Shown: positions 11,616 through 24,517, counted from the first letter of the stretch. The stretch is 64,000 nucleotides of DNA from Anisodus tanguticus (GCA_034509755.1 CM067548.1:15142018-15206017); one strand, 5' to 3'. Notes: generated by a model from the letters alone, not told the origin. Numbers and translations: made by a program.

Positions 11616-14133
11616 TATCATATCCAAAATTAGGAAATGTGCGAGCACCTACCTTTTCCCCACCCGATAGGTGAACCCGTCCCTTAATCACAAATTAATC
11701 AATAATAAAGTAAACCCAACCACCGAATACATATAATAAATCTATGATATTTAAATAAACAATGCGAAAGTAATACATTAATCCCAAGGAGTCTGGTCTA
11801 AGGTCATACAAGAGCCACTACTACAAAAGTGCAAATTCTGAATACTAATACAAAGTATGCAAGTACAATACTGTCCTAGAAGAGCAAATAAGACAAGTAA
11901 ATAAGAGAGCTATCTAGGATGCAGATATGTCCATGTGCTCACCATAGATGCTCATCAGCAAGCCTCGGGGATCAGTCACGAAGAGAGGAAGTAGATCCTG
12001 TCACGTACTCTACACTCATAAAATAATGCGGTAAGGTAGTATCAGTACAAACACTATGTACCAGTAAGTATCATTGGCCGACAATAAAGTAATCCCAACC
12101 ACCGAATACATATGCAATGTAGTAATACACGCATGCCTCAGGCGGATTACCTCTACACCTCGATAGTTATGGTTCATGAGGGACTCGTAAAGTCTATGTA
12201 TCTGCTGTGACGCATCCAATCCAATATAAGTATATGTTGCACAATGTGCAACTCGGTCCAATATATGTATATATATATTGCGACGCGCAACCCGGTCCAA
12301 ATGTATGATCATAAATGTATGAATGATATCAAATGCCAATGAGAATATATCAAAACTAGTGGAAATATATCAAACCCATCGTGTCACGCATGGAAACCTA
12401 ACATCATGCCAATAATGAATCAATCCTTCTTCTATACGTGGTCAAGGCTAGTATCACACACGTGGCGACGAGCCACTAAATCAAAAAAGGCAACAACCAA
12501 AATCAAGCAATAGTACCAACCTAAGTATTCCATCCCAACTTTATACCCGAAGGTGTAATATGCTTTCTCCGACAATCAACTAACTCTACATATGCTTCAC
12601 TAACCAAAGGCTAACCATAAGGTAAGCTATAACCTACCTGAATATTGAGTTAGTGCCCCGAATAGTCACACTGGAGCCTTTCCTTTCTGAGGGTCTCAGT
12701 TATATTCGATGTCTAGTCATCATTGAAATCTATGTTAGAAATGGAAACTAACAATACCCATATTTCTATCCTATCCTTTGAATCAATATCAACTATGGAA
12801 AAAGGGAAAACGGGCCTACAAGGGTAAAGTGGGTAATTTGAAAGTGAAATTTGTAATCCAACGTTCTAGGAGTCTAATTCTACTATTCAATAGCTAAAAT
12901 AACTCAATAATATGTCAATTTCATTATTCAAGTTAAAACCCTCAATTTTAATATAAACCATAGATTTGAAGTTTTCAATTCATCAACAGAAAATGAAGAT
13001 TCAAGCTTTCAATTCATCAATAGAAAAGGAGGATTCAAGCTTTCAATTCATCAACAGAAAAGGAAGATTCAAGTCTATTAGTTACTAAATCATCAAATCC
13101 ATACTTATATTAGTCAACTCCACCAACAATATTCATTTAGGACAATTAAAACTCAATTAGTGAAATATACAACAAAACCCATCTTCCTTCTAAAGTTCTA
13201 TAGAATTTTCTAGCATGGATTCAAGCATATAAGAATGGAATATATCAATATAAATGACTAAGATTGGGTTTTAGAAGTTACCTATATGAATAGCCTTGAA
13301 TATACACAGTGAATGCCACAAAGGTTGAGATTAGAAACTTGGGAAAATGAAAATGAAGCCTAAAAACTCGTCTAAGGTTTTTAATACCACTTCTACAGTG
13401 CCTCCTTCACGTTTGCGAGACTCCACTCGCGACTATGGAGAGTTAACACGACCCCACCCAACTGGACAAAAAACGATTGCGGTCGAGACCACACAGTTGC
13501 AACGCACCACAACTCAGCACCCCTCCAAGCGCGTGCCCTTGCGAACAGACCATGATCCTTTTGATTGCGAGAGCTTGGTTTCACCAAGGCTCGTGCGATC
13601 ACGCTCCCTCCATCGCGAATGCAAAGAAACTAGATTTTGCTATTTCCTCTCCAACTTCGAATCAACCATCAGAAATCATTTGGAAGCCAAATAACACAAA
13701 CCAAATATGCATTCCTATCATAAAACACACTCCGGACATGCTCGTGCACTCGAAATTCCTAGAAAAGTCACTAAGGCTCAGGTTTGACTAAAGGCAACTC
13801 TTAAAAATTTCATAATTTCACAATCAAACTCCCAAAACTCACTGGGTTACCTCGGGAACTGAACCAAAGGTTTGACTAACTCATAAACATCGCTCCGAAG
13901 CTAATGGAACCTATAAAAACACAAAATAAGCTCTTTTACCCAAAAGTCAACTATTGGTCTAACATTTTTCACCTTAAGGTTCTATTTCACAAAAGTCATC
14001 AAAATCTAGCTCGATCACCTCGAGAACTATATCACCCATCCCCGCATGTCAAAGTTGTACTAATAGGGCTGGTGAAGGGTCACTAAGGGTAAATGAGTCA
14101 AAAGTGCCATAACGACCAAACGGGTCGTTACAA
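11616..14133 (-). mobile_element. Element H 5' LTR
   Basis: The LTR runs from the primer site (near 11616) to TGTAACGACCCGTTTGG at 14133, read on the minus strand. Its length of about 2.5 kb suits the TGTAACGACC family; a second member starts at 51829. It contains a 34-bp tandem repeat at 12973-13074. No matching 3' LTR exists because the 3' part of H is lost at about 7030. Open frames such as 13347-13694 and 13477-13791 lie inside the LTR and carry no recognisable domain. Confidence 0.75.
12973..13074. repeat. 34-bp tandem repeat x 3 in the H LTR
   Basis: Three nearly identical units begin TTTCAATTCATCAA and end GATTCAAG, at 12973, 13007 and 13041, with only a few substitutions between them. 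Confidence 0.9.
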
Positions 14134-14447
14134 ATTGAGAATTGAGATACTCCTTTGAGATTAATAGTTGTTTAATTAGATATGGTGTTAGAAATAGTTA
14201 ATTATGGTGGATTCCATTGTTGGCTATTGAAACCATTATCCTTTGATTTCATATAAGAGTTGTACATTTGTGGATTCAATTGAATCTCTTGTTTGATTTC
14301 AATTAGTATAGGTTCTTTTGGTTGAATTCAATTGGGAGGGTTTGGATTTCATATCTCCAAGTTTGCCCATAAATTCAATACCAATTGGGCTTCTATTCTC
14401 ATCTCTTTTCTTCTCTTCTCTTCTCACCTATTTATTTCTTGTTATCT
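14134..14447. other. Interior sequence of element I, no gene seen
   Basis: This stretch lies between the H LTR and the I gag start. It is AT-rich, with a pyrimidine run near 14385-14425 and repeated TTCAATTG words. I see no coding signal in it. Confidence 0.4.
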
Positions 14448-14783
14448 TTAATTTCGCATATTTGTTGTTTGAATCCGTGTCTTCCAGAAGCCGGATGGTA
14501 TCAAGGGTTCTTCACATGAAAACCTCTTTAGCCATTCATTACTTTGAGTACCTACAAAAGAGTATTCACAATAAGATGAATAAGTAGAATGGTTAGAAGA
14601 GTTAGAATGAGGTGGTGGGGATGTTTCCCCTCGGTTTGCATTCTCACCACGGGACATCCTAGATGCGAAACTTCTCATTCTTTCCTTTATCCCATCTACT
14701 TCCATACTTAACCTCGCCAATCCCTTAAGTGTGAGAGACAACGGATCCTCTCCACCATGATAATGTTCTCCGGAGTTAGTCAT
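14448..14783 (-). pseudogene. Element I gag N-terminus
   Basis: I start it at ATG 14781-14783 (MTNSGEHYHGGEDPLSLTLK) because this matches the usual N-terminus of D-type gypsy gags; the open frame extends nine codons further upstream. It continues with MEVDGIKERMRSF and a Ser/Asn/Pro-rich linker (SPPPHSNSSNHSTYSSY) and loses similarity near 14500. The particle-forming core and zinc knuckle are not seen; the frame runs into non-coding sequence before the H LTR. It faces the same way as both I LTRs and follows an I leader. Confidence 0.65.
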
Positions 14784-15798
14784 TGTACCTACAAAACTCA
14801 ACAAACACATTAGAAGTAAAAGGCCTCACATCACTCTTGCTGTCTACTTACTCCTCACGTCACTCAAGTGTTCTTGCAAGGTTGTAATGAACCTAAGTTC
14901 AATCAATCACCCCTTAGCCTAGTGGAGGAACATATTCTTGTTAGATAGAAAGACGTACGACTCAAAATCTAACGGACGGAGTCAAGTACCTTCAATGAAA
15001 TAAAAGAGAAAATCTTAAAATGAATTAGCAGAAAATGAAAATTCGGATGCAATAACTAGTTAACAATCAAGTAAGAACAACTACTAATTTTTAAATATCT
15101 TAAAGGATTAAAGAAATAGAAGGAAAGAAGAAAATTCAATTTTTGACACTTAGATTTTTTCCAGAAATTTGCGATGAAAAGTGATGAAATTCAAGAATTA
15201 ATTAACAAACACGTAGGTTTTATTACTTGTTGTTAATTAATTAGAAGTATTAAAGTATTAGGAAGAGGATAAGAAATCAAACTAGGAGAAATTTGGGTGA
15301 AATCGGATTGATTTATATTGGGCTTTGTTCTCCTAGTCAAGAAGGACCTAAATCCGAAATTTGGAGCAAAAACAAGTTGATTTGGGCATAGATTGAGTTT
15401 TGGGTGTTCTTGAAGTTCATAAGAAAGGGGTGTTTGATCCAAAAATCTTAAAGTCAAAAGGTTGAAAAATGTTTGTGGGCCCAAGTCTCCAAAAGAAAAA
15501 ATGTATCGCAATTTTAAAGTTTAAAAAACCAAAAATTAGCTGATTTGTGGGCCTACGAAACCTAGAGCTTTCCTTTTTTGGCCCTACAAACACCTTTTAC
15601 CACTTAACTTGAACGTTTTTGGATAAAAAACCCTTTTTAGGTGTCTTCTTCATCATGAATATATGAAGATGACTCAAGAACATGAAGAACACCCAATGTT
15701 TCAACCCACCTCAAATAAACTCCAAATTGCACCAAATTGTAAATCTAAGATCTCCTTGATGTATGATGTTCAACCTAAAATCATATATTTAGCCATTG
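14784..15798 (-). other. Element I untranslated leader, proximal part
   Basis: About 1 kb upstream of the I gag start on the minus strand has no sustained frame. It shows the features of D-type leaders: alternating GTGACGTGAGGAG words just before the gag ATG, poly-pyrimidine runs and TTAATTAATT motifs. The part nearer the primer site is probably at 47086-47546, with the Athila-like element and J now between the two. Confidence 0.5.
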
Positions 15799-15878
15799 TT
15801 TGCCTCGCATTTTAGTACTTTTAATCGGATTTTGAGTATTATTATAGTGCTTTGTACTTAATATCATATTTTTAATGT
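15799..15878 (+). mobile_element. Possible start of an Athila-like LTR, cut by element K
   Basis: TGTTTGCCTCGC at 15799 and the following AT-rich bases resemble the start of an Athila-type LTR. It would continue at 33784 after K. The link rests on the candidate K target duplication AATGT (15874-15878 and 33784-33788) and on LTR style only. Confidence 0.35.
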
Positions 15879-18159
15879 GTAGGAATAAAGCGGTGTGGCC
15901 GGCACCTGGTGTCCTAAGGCCCACACCGATCCTAATACCTGAGAGATATACAATAACTCATGGCCCAACGAGGCCTCTAACACTTACTCAACTGAATAAG
16001 TACATAGCACCTGTACTCAGAATGGGCCCAAACCATACATGTATATAACAAGGCCGACATAAACATAACAAATCTATTGGAGAGGCTGACGAGGCCACAC
16101 ACTGGTCATACAAAATACGACTGTCTACAAGTCTCTAAAGAGTATACTGACAATAACTGGTCAGGATAGGGCCTCACCATACCCAACTTTATACATATGT
16201 ATATCCACCATACCTATCAGCTTAGTATATAACTCTGGAAGAATGGAGTGTGATGACTTCCAGCTGAGTCGAGTCCTACTGTGAAAAAATCATTTGTTGC
16301 TCTATCTGTACCTATGAGCATGAATGCAGTGTTCTCAGAAAGAGACATCAGTATAAAAGATATACAGAATATGGAAGGCTGAAGCTGTAAATAAGTACAA
16401 TCCTGTAAATGAAACATGAACCAAAACTATAACCAAATATACAATTGTACGATAAAGCTATGGAAATAAATCTCCGTGGGTCAGAATATGCATAAATGAA
16501 ATGTAATTGCATATATAACGTCGTAGGCCTCTGTGGGCTATATCATCAATCCCACGTTTGTATAAACTGTGCATATAACACCATAGGCCTCTATGGGCAA
16601 TATCATAAATCTCATATATGTATAACTGCGTATATAACGCCATAAGCCTCTAAGGGTAAGATATATATAAATATAATGCATGCATATAATGATCTTATGG
16701 AATATGGAATACTCTTTTGAATCCATTGGAGTGAGTAAGGTTGTTGTACTTCTGACTCCCTTATGAGGGTTAATACACACGCCTGTTACTCTTTTAAAAT
16801 GACTCTATATGAACCATAAATTACATTGTAAGCTTCACTTTTGGGAAGCAACAAGGAGTCGGCCTATATAGATATCAAAAGAATGCTTTGGAACTAGAAT
16901 GTAATCTTGACGAAGAATGGTAATACACAACAACAGACTCACAAGAGAATTACCAGCGCCTTCGTATGGACTTTAGAATAGAGTTCTTATAGGATTTCAT
17001 TTCATAATAATTATTTCAATATAATCATGCCAAAAAGAAAGAAGTGAGCCTTACATACCTTGTCATAGATGCTACAATCGTCCTACCATTTCTCACACTT
17101 CATACGGGTGATTATCTATATCACATAAAAATTGGTATCAATATTGAATCCAAATTCCATAAAAAGATTCATGTAAGTATCTTATCGACAACTTCGAACA
17201 CCTCAGATTCTTAAATCCATTTACAAAGGATACTCATATAATTCAATCTCACGATTTTATCAAAAATACCCTTTCCATAGAAAATCATTTAAGTGTTTTT
17301 TGATAACTTTAAGCATAAATGACTCTTTAAGCTTTTTTTATACGGAAAGAATTATGTGATTCAATTTCACAACCATTCAAACCATACTCTTCTTAATCCA
17401 TAACGTACACAATAAATTATCCAATTCCCTTCATACTTAGAGTAAAATAGCCAAACAACTTCTACTATGAAGAATTCATAAGTTTATGAAGTTTTGATCA
17501 TGAAATCCCTTTCTTAAGTTTCTTCAAATCATCAATTAAGAGTAAACATAAGTAGAGGAGGATAAAACATACTTTAACACATCATAATCCTCACAAAATA
17601 ATGGAGTACTTTATTCCAAGGGTTATCGAAATTAGTTCCTCAAGAACATGGCAATTCCTACGATGATCACGGGGTTTGTAAAGACCTTCTTATGGATCAT
17701 GGCATTGATTTCGTATTGGGGTGATGGGGTATGACGGAGAGAGCTTAGGAGAGGTTTTTGGGACTATTTGGGGGCAACAATGAGGGTTCTAGGTCGAAGA
17801 CCCAATTTAAACTCATAATCAAATCTAAACTGCCGTAAAAAGAAGGTTCATTTGACGGACCATCAAACTTTTAGACAGTCCGTCAATTTTCACATCAAAA
17901 TTCAAGGAAAATTTATGGCTTAGGGTGGTCAAGTTGATGGCCAATCAAACATTTGATGGTCCATCAACTATCCCATTAAGTTACCTAGTCTCCTATTTTC
18001 GTCGAAATGTACTTCCTTCAATCGCTTAACTCCCAAACACTCTGATACCTTCATAAACAAGCTGTAAACCTTCATTATCCTTTCGAAAGGTCGAACCTCT
18101 TCTTGGGACTTCAGTATCTATTGATGACGCATCAAAATGTGAAACTACGGGGTGTAACA
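15879..18159 (-). mobile_element. Element K 3' LTR
   Basis: It aligns with 28993-33783 (after removing the solo LTR there) over nearly its full length, including the GTGTCCTAAGGCC, ACAAGGCCGACAT and CGGGGTGTAACA blocks. On the minus strand it starts TGTTACACCCCGTAG at 18159, directly after a purine tract. The left end near 15879 is diverged from the TGTCACACCCC start of the other copy. Both outer flanks read AATGT. It contains three 60-bp tandem units. Confidence 0.85.
16509..16675. repeat. 60-bp tandem repeat x 3 in the K 3' LTR
   Basis: Units of about 58-61 bases share GCATATATAACG, CCATAGGCCTCTATGGGC and ATATCATAAAT blocks. The same array is present in the other K LTR at 32190-32345. Confidence 0.85.
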
Positions 18160-18580
18160 TCCTTTCCCCTTAGAGACATTCATATGCGAATGTTGAAAAT
18201 ATTTTAACTTTTAAGTTTTTCAGAAATTTTGGCAAAGTTTCCTTTGTAAACAGGACAATCCAAAACCTGTCAAGAATCTCATACATGTATCCAATGCCAC
18301 ACAGGGCAACACAATATCAATTAACATTAATCAGCCTCACATGACCGCTTAAACTTGTAGAAATTAAAGAGGGTTCATCCATAACTTACCTTAACATCTT
18401 CTTGTTGACATGCAAGCTGCACTCATTACATTTGCTTCAAAAGAATTAGTTACAGAGGGTACAGGGACCAACTTGATAAATCAAATAGAATAGAGCAATT
18501 ATATTGCACGAATACTAACATGAAGCTAGGATCTGGATCACTCGAGTAGAGAAATTCTTAGGTTTCGTGACCATTCGTGA
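18160..18580 (-). other. Element K 3' untranslated region with polypurine tract
   Basis: On the minus strand the bases just before the LTR read CTAAGGGGAAAGGA (18160-18173), a clear polypurine tract for plus-strand priming. The rest of the 420 bases up to the A insertion at 18581 has no coding signal. Confidence 0.75.
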
Positions 18581-20241
18581 TGCAAGTAAGGAGGGGTGTT
18601 GATGAGTAAGTAGGTCAGGTGTTGGTGATGTTCGGGTTGACCTAAAATGGATGCCAAAATGGGGGTCTCGGTTTAGCTGGATAGTATGGTGTTTGATGGC
18701 TGTTTCGGGTAGATTTAAGGAGAATTGGATCAAGGAGTTTTATGGGGTTGTTGTACACACGTTGAGGGTTTATTTGATGGTCGGTATTTGGTGGATGGAT
18801 GGTAGCAAGGTGACGAAAGATAATTGAGACAATGAGGTTCTCAGTAAGGTGTGGTATGCGGACTGTTTGGTGTTGTCGGGAATGGACGGGTATTTATGGA
18901 CTGTTTCGGGTGGAGACCTTTGTTGTGGATGTTAGGGAGGTATTTTGGGATGTGGTGGTGAAAGTATTGTGGTTGTTTGGATGAGGGATGAACACAGAAT
19001 GCGAGTTGCAATCCGGGCACACACCAAGTGTTGGTTGGTTAAGTTTTGGGTTAAGTGTTTAGTTGTTGTGGTTGTAGTGAAGTACAATCGATTAGCCCAA
19101 GAATATAGACACGGGGATTGTACTGCCCGATTCGACACCAATGATAAGGTGACCAATTCCACAAGGTCAAGATCGGGGTTTGCTAAGTGTAATACCCGTG
19201 AACTAGCCAAGTGAGGGTGATTGGAAGTCCTTTTAGTGCCTCAAAGCTTAGGCTAGGTTGGTCCACACAGTTACAACATTCGCTTACCACTAAGTGGTTC
19301 CTCGAGATTGGGTATTGATTAGGTCACACAGTCCTAACCAAGACTTACACTAAAGGGAGGGGTGACCCACACATGATCTATATGCTTCAACACACAAGTT
19401 GAAAATACAAGTTTATATTTAACTCAAACTCAAACTGTCTATTTAAAATATCCTAAGGCCCTATTTATAATACAATAGAGACCATTCTAGAAGGAAAACA
19501 AAAGGACACAAATATAAGACCATTCGGCCGAAATGGGAACAAAGGAAGGGGATTGGGTTGGCTTGGGAACCGAGTCATCCCCCGGCCATTGTGAGCACAA
19601 TGTGAAAGAGTTTGGCCTTTCTTGGAGATAAGTATAAACCCAATATTCTTCACACCTCCATTGTAGTAACTGAGTTGAAGAGGGGGATGAACTTGGCTTC
19701 TCTAGACTTCATCTCCTTGGAATCATTTTAGAAGCTTCCATTCCTTGCACAATAGTGTGGTTCTTGACCAACTCTTCCACCTCCCTAAGCCGAGCTTGAA
19801 TTTCCTTATTTTGATCTTGAATGGCCTTCCTTGAAAGCTTCTTGTCTTCTCCACTTTGTCTGCCAAATAACCTCTTGTCCATGCCATCTTGGCATTCTTG
19901 GCCATGTCACCTTCTCGGCTTAATCATTTCCTTACAATCATTGAATGTGTCCCAAGACAAGCTAAGAACTATTACATGATTTTAATATGTCCTAAGATTA
20001 CTAATAGCTGGGGTGGAAATTAAAGACAACAAAATAAAATGCATGGTCTCGGCCAAGACCAACACATAAGGCCGAATAAAACTTGTCATTATAAGACCAT
20101 TAAGTTATGACTCCTAATCCTCCCCACAATCCATGCCATTCTCGGTCTCTAACCGTGGGTTTATAGCCAATCTTTGACCCCATCGATCCTTTGGTTAATA
20201 ACTTAAATTGAGAAGCGAAGTTCGGACTCTTTCTTTCATCA
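18581..20241 (-). mobile_element. Element A 3' LTR
   Basis: TGCAAGTAAGGAGGGGTG at 18581 begins a segment of about 1.66 kb that aligns with 22850-24517 throughout, including CGGGCACACACCAAGTGTTGG and AAGGCCGAATAAAACTTG. On the minus strand it starts TGATGAAAG next to a purine tract (AAGGGGAGAT). It shares blocks with the LTRs of element C, such as the TTTACTGCCCGA and CCAATTCCACAAGGTCAAGA words, so A and C are related families. Confidence 0.9.
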
Positions 20242-20700
20242 ATCTCCCCTTCTTGGAAAGAATGTTTCCTCAAATTCGAGGGGTTCAAGCATGAAGGAAT
20301 CTTAGGGACATAACATATTGCACTCGGATGTTATTTTTGGCATGAACTTTTTTGAAACTTGGCTAGAAACTGGAAGGGACCATCCCTCAAGTATTCTCTC
20401 CATTTGACCAATGAGTCGTAAGTCAAGGTGCTAAGTTGTGCACCCTACAACCTTTCATTATCGTAATCCTCAGCTTGTTTTTCTTAGCCTAGGGTGGCAC
20501 CAACCCTTCCAAGCTCTTGTATTGTCATGACCGTGATCAGGGTATCATAAGATTTACTTCTTTGGATGTCACAAACCATAAGACATCCATATCTACCATG
20601 TAGTTCCTTGGAGCCCTTCCCATGCTCAATTTCCTCTCAGATGGCATTCCACACAAATTATATAAATGAGCACTCAACATTGGCCATGTAGACTGGTAAT
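20242..20700 (-). pseudogene. Element A polyprotein C-terminal part, unrecognised
   Basis: After the protease-linked frame ends at 20701, minus-strand translation in shifting frames gives GCLMVCDIQRSKSYDTL, TYDSLVKWREYL and finally NLRKHSFQEGEIDE at about 20235-20275, the polyprotein tail next to the purine tract. The tail matches those of B and C. Nothing resembles RT, RNase H or integrase. It is either highly decayed pol or a different domain. Confidence 0.45.
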
Positions 20701-21932
20701 TCATGGAGAGGTTGTAGGCGAATTGATTGTTGATGTACACATTCCATTCTTCACCTTGCCCGGTAACAATAAGACATATGCCATGTCGGAGCTAAGGTAC
20801 CTTTGGCCATTTTCTTCGAATAATACTTCTTGCTTTCCATGTCCATAGGCTTGGTGAGTATATAACGAACTTCTTAAAAATAAATCAAGAGTGACTTCAT
20901 CACCTTCCTTTGACAATATGCTTGGCGTGTTGTTATTTGAAAACTCCATGCCAATTCCGTCTTCCATCCTTGTTTGTTCATATAGTGGGTTAACGAAGAT
21001 ACTACCCATACCTTCAACTTGGTACAATGGATTGGTAAAGAGGGTCCAACCTTGTATTATTTTTTCATTGTCATGGCTAGAGGGTTGGCGTGGAATAAAG
21101 TCTTCTTCAACATTTGGCTCGGTTGTTGCCTTCGGATCATTACATGGAGGGAGGGATCTTCCGAGGGATACCTCACAATTAGTATCAATATTATTGTTAG
21201 GTAGTAGCTCGGCTATTGGTCCATGTGTCTTGGCCATTTCCAAAACCTCTAACGTTTCCCTCAAACCGACTTCTTCTCTATATGCCAAAACACTCATGGA
21301 ACTCCCCTTCTTAGACTCGTCCACCTCCTTCCGTATTTCGAACTTAGCTTGGCATTTTCGTGCTTGTTGGATTTTCATGTGCCTAACCTTACTTGGTGGC
21401 AAAGGTATTAGCCGAATGTCCCTATCGTCCTTGTGAAAGGAGTAGGTGTTATATTTTCCATCGTGCATGGGTTTCCAATCATATTTCCATGGCCTACCCA
21501 ACAAGATATAGCATGCATCCATTGGAAGGACATCGCACCAAATTTCATCAACGTATCCTCTAATCCGAAAATTGATAAGGAATTGGGTGGCAACCTTGAG
21601 CCCATTCACCTTGTTTACCCATCGGAGGTTGTAGGGTTTATGGTGCTCATGAATTGATAGTTGTAATTTGCCAACCAATCTTATGGATACCATATTTGCA
21701 CAACTCCCTCCTTCAATAATCAAACTACACACTTTAATTTTTACTTTGCATCGTGTGTAGAAAATCTGCTTCCTCTAATTTTCGTCAAGTTCCTCCAATT
21801 GTGAACTTAGCACATGTTGAAGGACTAGACTCACACCATCCTCTACAAGAGCGTTGTCTTCTTCTTGTCTCTCATCTATCTCGGTCTCTTCTACCACAAA
21901 GGCATTGCCACTTTCTTTATATTCTTCAAGTG
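20701..21932 (-). CDS. Element A protease-like polyprotein with long unknown extension
   Basis: A 343-codon frame (20701-21732) and the bases upstream encode a retropepsin-like region. Motifs are a knuckle-to-protease linker near 21750-21900, FYTRCKVKIKVCSLIIEGG near 21715-21765, then EGGSCANMVS where the active-site Asp is replaced (E-G-G-S), DVLPMDACYILLGRPWKYD, and IRLIPLPPSKV. About 200 residues after this are unknown: an acidic region with LFTNPLYQVE and IFVNPLYEQ (two NPLY motifs), then a tail ending near 20701. No RT follows. With the gag at 21933-22657 it makes a gag-protease element. The missing catalytic Asp suggests an inactive protease. Confidence 0.65.
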
Positions 21933-22657
21933 TCATGGTCCTCGGGTTGGGACATGCCTTGGAAAAATGTCCGAGTCCTTGGCACTTGTAACTTCCATTT
22001 TTCCATTGTCCTTGTTTCCATCATCTTGTTTGTACAAGGGATTAGAATAGGATGTGCCAACCTTCTCCTTAGCACTTGAGGTCTTAGTGTAAGGTCTTGT
22101 GACAACCCTTTTTTGTTGCCGCTCGAACCTTAGTGCCAAATGGCACACATCCTCAAATTTTGTGTAAGCGGACACTTCCACTTTTCTTTAATTGCCGCAC
22201 TTAGTCCGCCAATGAACCGTGCAATGCGTTGCAACTCTTTTTCTTCTAAGTCACACAACATTGTGAGCTTCTTGAATTCCCGAATGTACTCTTCAACCTT
22301 AAGAACACCTTGATGAATCTTGGTGAGTTTAAGGTACAAATCATGTTCATGATATTGGGGCAAGAACTTCCTTTTAAAGTGTTTCTTCAACTTTTCCCAA
22401 GAATCAATCTTTGACTTGTCATGCCTCTTTCGGCTTGCCTTAAAATTTTCATACCATCCGGAGGAAAAAGATTTAAGATTCAATGTGGAAATCTTGAAGC
22501 ATTGGTGATCATCGTAGTTTTTAAATTCAAAGAGTCTTTCTATGGCCCTTATCCATTCGAGAAACTCCTCGGGGTCCAAGTTCCCTTCAAATGTTGGAAG
22601 GTCGAACTGTAACGTCCGGTCACTTTCTTTCAATTCTTGGTTCATCTTGTTCATCAT
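21933..22657 (-). CDS. Element A gag with zinc knuckle
   Basis: The frame 22130-22657 carries a complete retrotrans_gag domain: FDLPTFEGNLDPEEFLEWI at residues 18-36, then WYENFKASR, WEKLKKHFKRKFLP and KVEEYIREFKKL. Related frames continue to 21933: first EDVCHLALRFE, then SNPLYKQ, and in another frame the zinc knuckle CQGLGHFSKAC near 21955-21990. At least two frameshifts are needed to read it through. The product would bind and package element RNA. The start chosen is ATG at 22655-22657; a longer N-terminus toward the primer site (to about 22805) is possible, as AQVSDILR-like words occur there. Confidence 0.8.
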
Positions 22658-22832
22658 GTTTCACATGTAAGGGGTTGTTTTGAGCAACCTCCTCCCCTGA
22701 TTCAACATCATTGATGACTACACGATTGGCGAATTCTCTCCTTACTCATTCCGCAACCATTTCAGATAATGTCCTCCTAAGTATATCACTTACTTGTGCC
22801 ATAGCATCAAAGCGTTGGATGGGATTGTCTCT

Positions 22833-22844
22833 CTATGATACCAA
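22833..22844 (-). promoter_or_regulatory. Element A primer binding site
   Basis: On the minus strand it reads TTGGTATCATAG, close to the initiator-Met primer consensus TGGTATCAGAG, five bases from the LTR edge at 22850. Confidence 0.8.
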
Positions 22845-22849
22845 TATCA

Positions 22850-24517
22850 TGCAAGTAATGAGGGGTGTTGGTGAGTAAGTGGGTCGGGTGTTAGTGATGT
22901 TCGGGATGACCCAAAAATTGATGCCAAAATGGGGGTCTCGGGTTCTCATTTTGGCTAGACGGTGTGGTGTTTGATGGCAATTTCACATAGATTTAAGAAG
23001 AATTGGATCAATGAATTTATGGGGTTATTATAGACACATTGAGGGTTTCTTGATGGTCGGGCTTTTGTGGATGGATGGTAGCAAGGTGACGGAATAGAAT
23101 TGATACAGTGAGGTTCTCGGTAAGGTGTGTTATGTGGACTGTTTGTTGTTGTCGGGAATGGATGGGTATTTGTGGATTGTTTCGGGGGAGACCTTTGTTG
23201 TGGATGTTAGGGAGGTGTTCTGGGACGTGGTGGTGAAAGGATTGAGATTGTTTGAACGAGGGTTGAACACGGAATGCGAGTTGTAATCCGGGCACACACC
23301 AAGTGTTGGTTGATACGGTTTTGGGTTAAGTGTTTAGTTGTTGTGGTTGTAGTGAAGTACGGTCAATGAGCCCTAGGATATAGACACAGGGGTTTTACTG
23401 CCCGAGTCGACACCAAGAATAAGGTAACCAATTCCACAAGGTCAAGACCGGGGTTTGCTAAGTGCAATGCCCGTGAACTAGCCAAGTGAGGGTGATCGAA
23501 AGCCTTTTTAGTGACCCGAATCTTAGGCTAGGTTGGTCAAAACAGTTTCAACGTTCGATTACCACTAAGGGGGTTCCTCGAGCTTGGGTATTTATTAGGT
23601 CACACAGTCCTAACCAAGACTTACACTAAAGGGAGGGGTGACCCACACATGATCGATACGCTTCAACACACAAGTTGAAAACACAAGTTTATATTTAACT
23701 CAAACTCAAACTGTCTATTTACAATATCCTAAGGCCCTATTTATAGTACCATAGAGACCATTCTAGAAGGAAAACAAAAGGACAAAAATATAAGGCCATT
23801 CTGCCGAAATGGGAACAAGGGAATGTGATTGGGTTGGCTTGGGAACCAAGTGGTCCCTCGGCCATTGTGAGCACAATGTGAAAGAGTTTGGCCTTTCTTG
23901 GAGATAAGGATAAATCCAATATTCTTCACACCTCCATTGTAGTAACTGAGTTGAAGAGGGGGATGAACTTGGCTTCTCTACACTTCATCTCCTTGGAATC
24001 ATTTTAGAAGCTTCCATTCCTTGCACAATAGAGTGGTTCTCGGCCAACTCTTCCACTTCCTTAGGCCGAACTTGACTTTACTTATTTGGCTCTTGAATGT
24101 CTTTCCTTGAAAGCTTCTTGTCTTCGCCACTTTGTCGGCCAAATAACCTCTTGTACGTGCCATCTTGGCATTCTTGGCCATGTCATCTTCTTGGCTTAAT
24201 CATTTCCTTACAAGCATTGAATGTGTCCCAAGACAAGCTAAGAACTATTACATGATTTTAATATGTCCTAAGATGACTAATAGCTTGGCTATAAATTAAA
24301 AACAACAAAATAAAATGCAAGGTCTCGGCCAAGACCAACACATAAGGCCGAATAAAACTTGTCATTATAAGACCATTAAGTTATGACGCCTAATACTCCC
24401 CACAATCTATGCCATTCTCGGCCCTTAACCATGGGTTGATGGCCAATATTTGACCCCCTCTATCCTTTGGTTAATAACTTAAATTGAGAAGTGAAGTTCA
24501 AACCCTTTTTTTCATTA
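22850..24517 (-). mobile_element. Element A 5' LTR
   Basis: It starts TGCAAGTAATGAGGGGTG beside the primer site and ends near 24514-24517 (TTCATTA). It is the direct repeat of 18581-20241. Flanking five-base words (CGTGA on the left of A, ATTTT or TTAAT on the right) do not match, so one end may be deleted or the target duplication eroded. Short frames inside (for example 23737-23929) are shared by both LTRs and look like chance. Confidence 0.9.

Noticed and set aside
13347..13791. Two overlapping plus frames of 104-115 codons
   Set aside because: They are located within the H LTR and have no recognisable domain or start context.
18932..19214. Overlapping open frames on both strands
   Set aside because: They lie inside the A 3' LTR with no matching frame in the other LTR copy, and contain no motif.
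20701..21657. Plus-strand frames of up to 181 codons
   Set aside because: They are antisense to the better-supported A protease frame and contain no domain.
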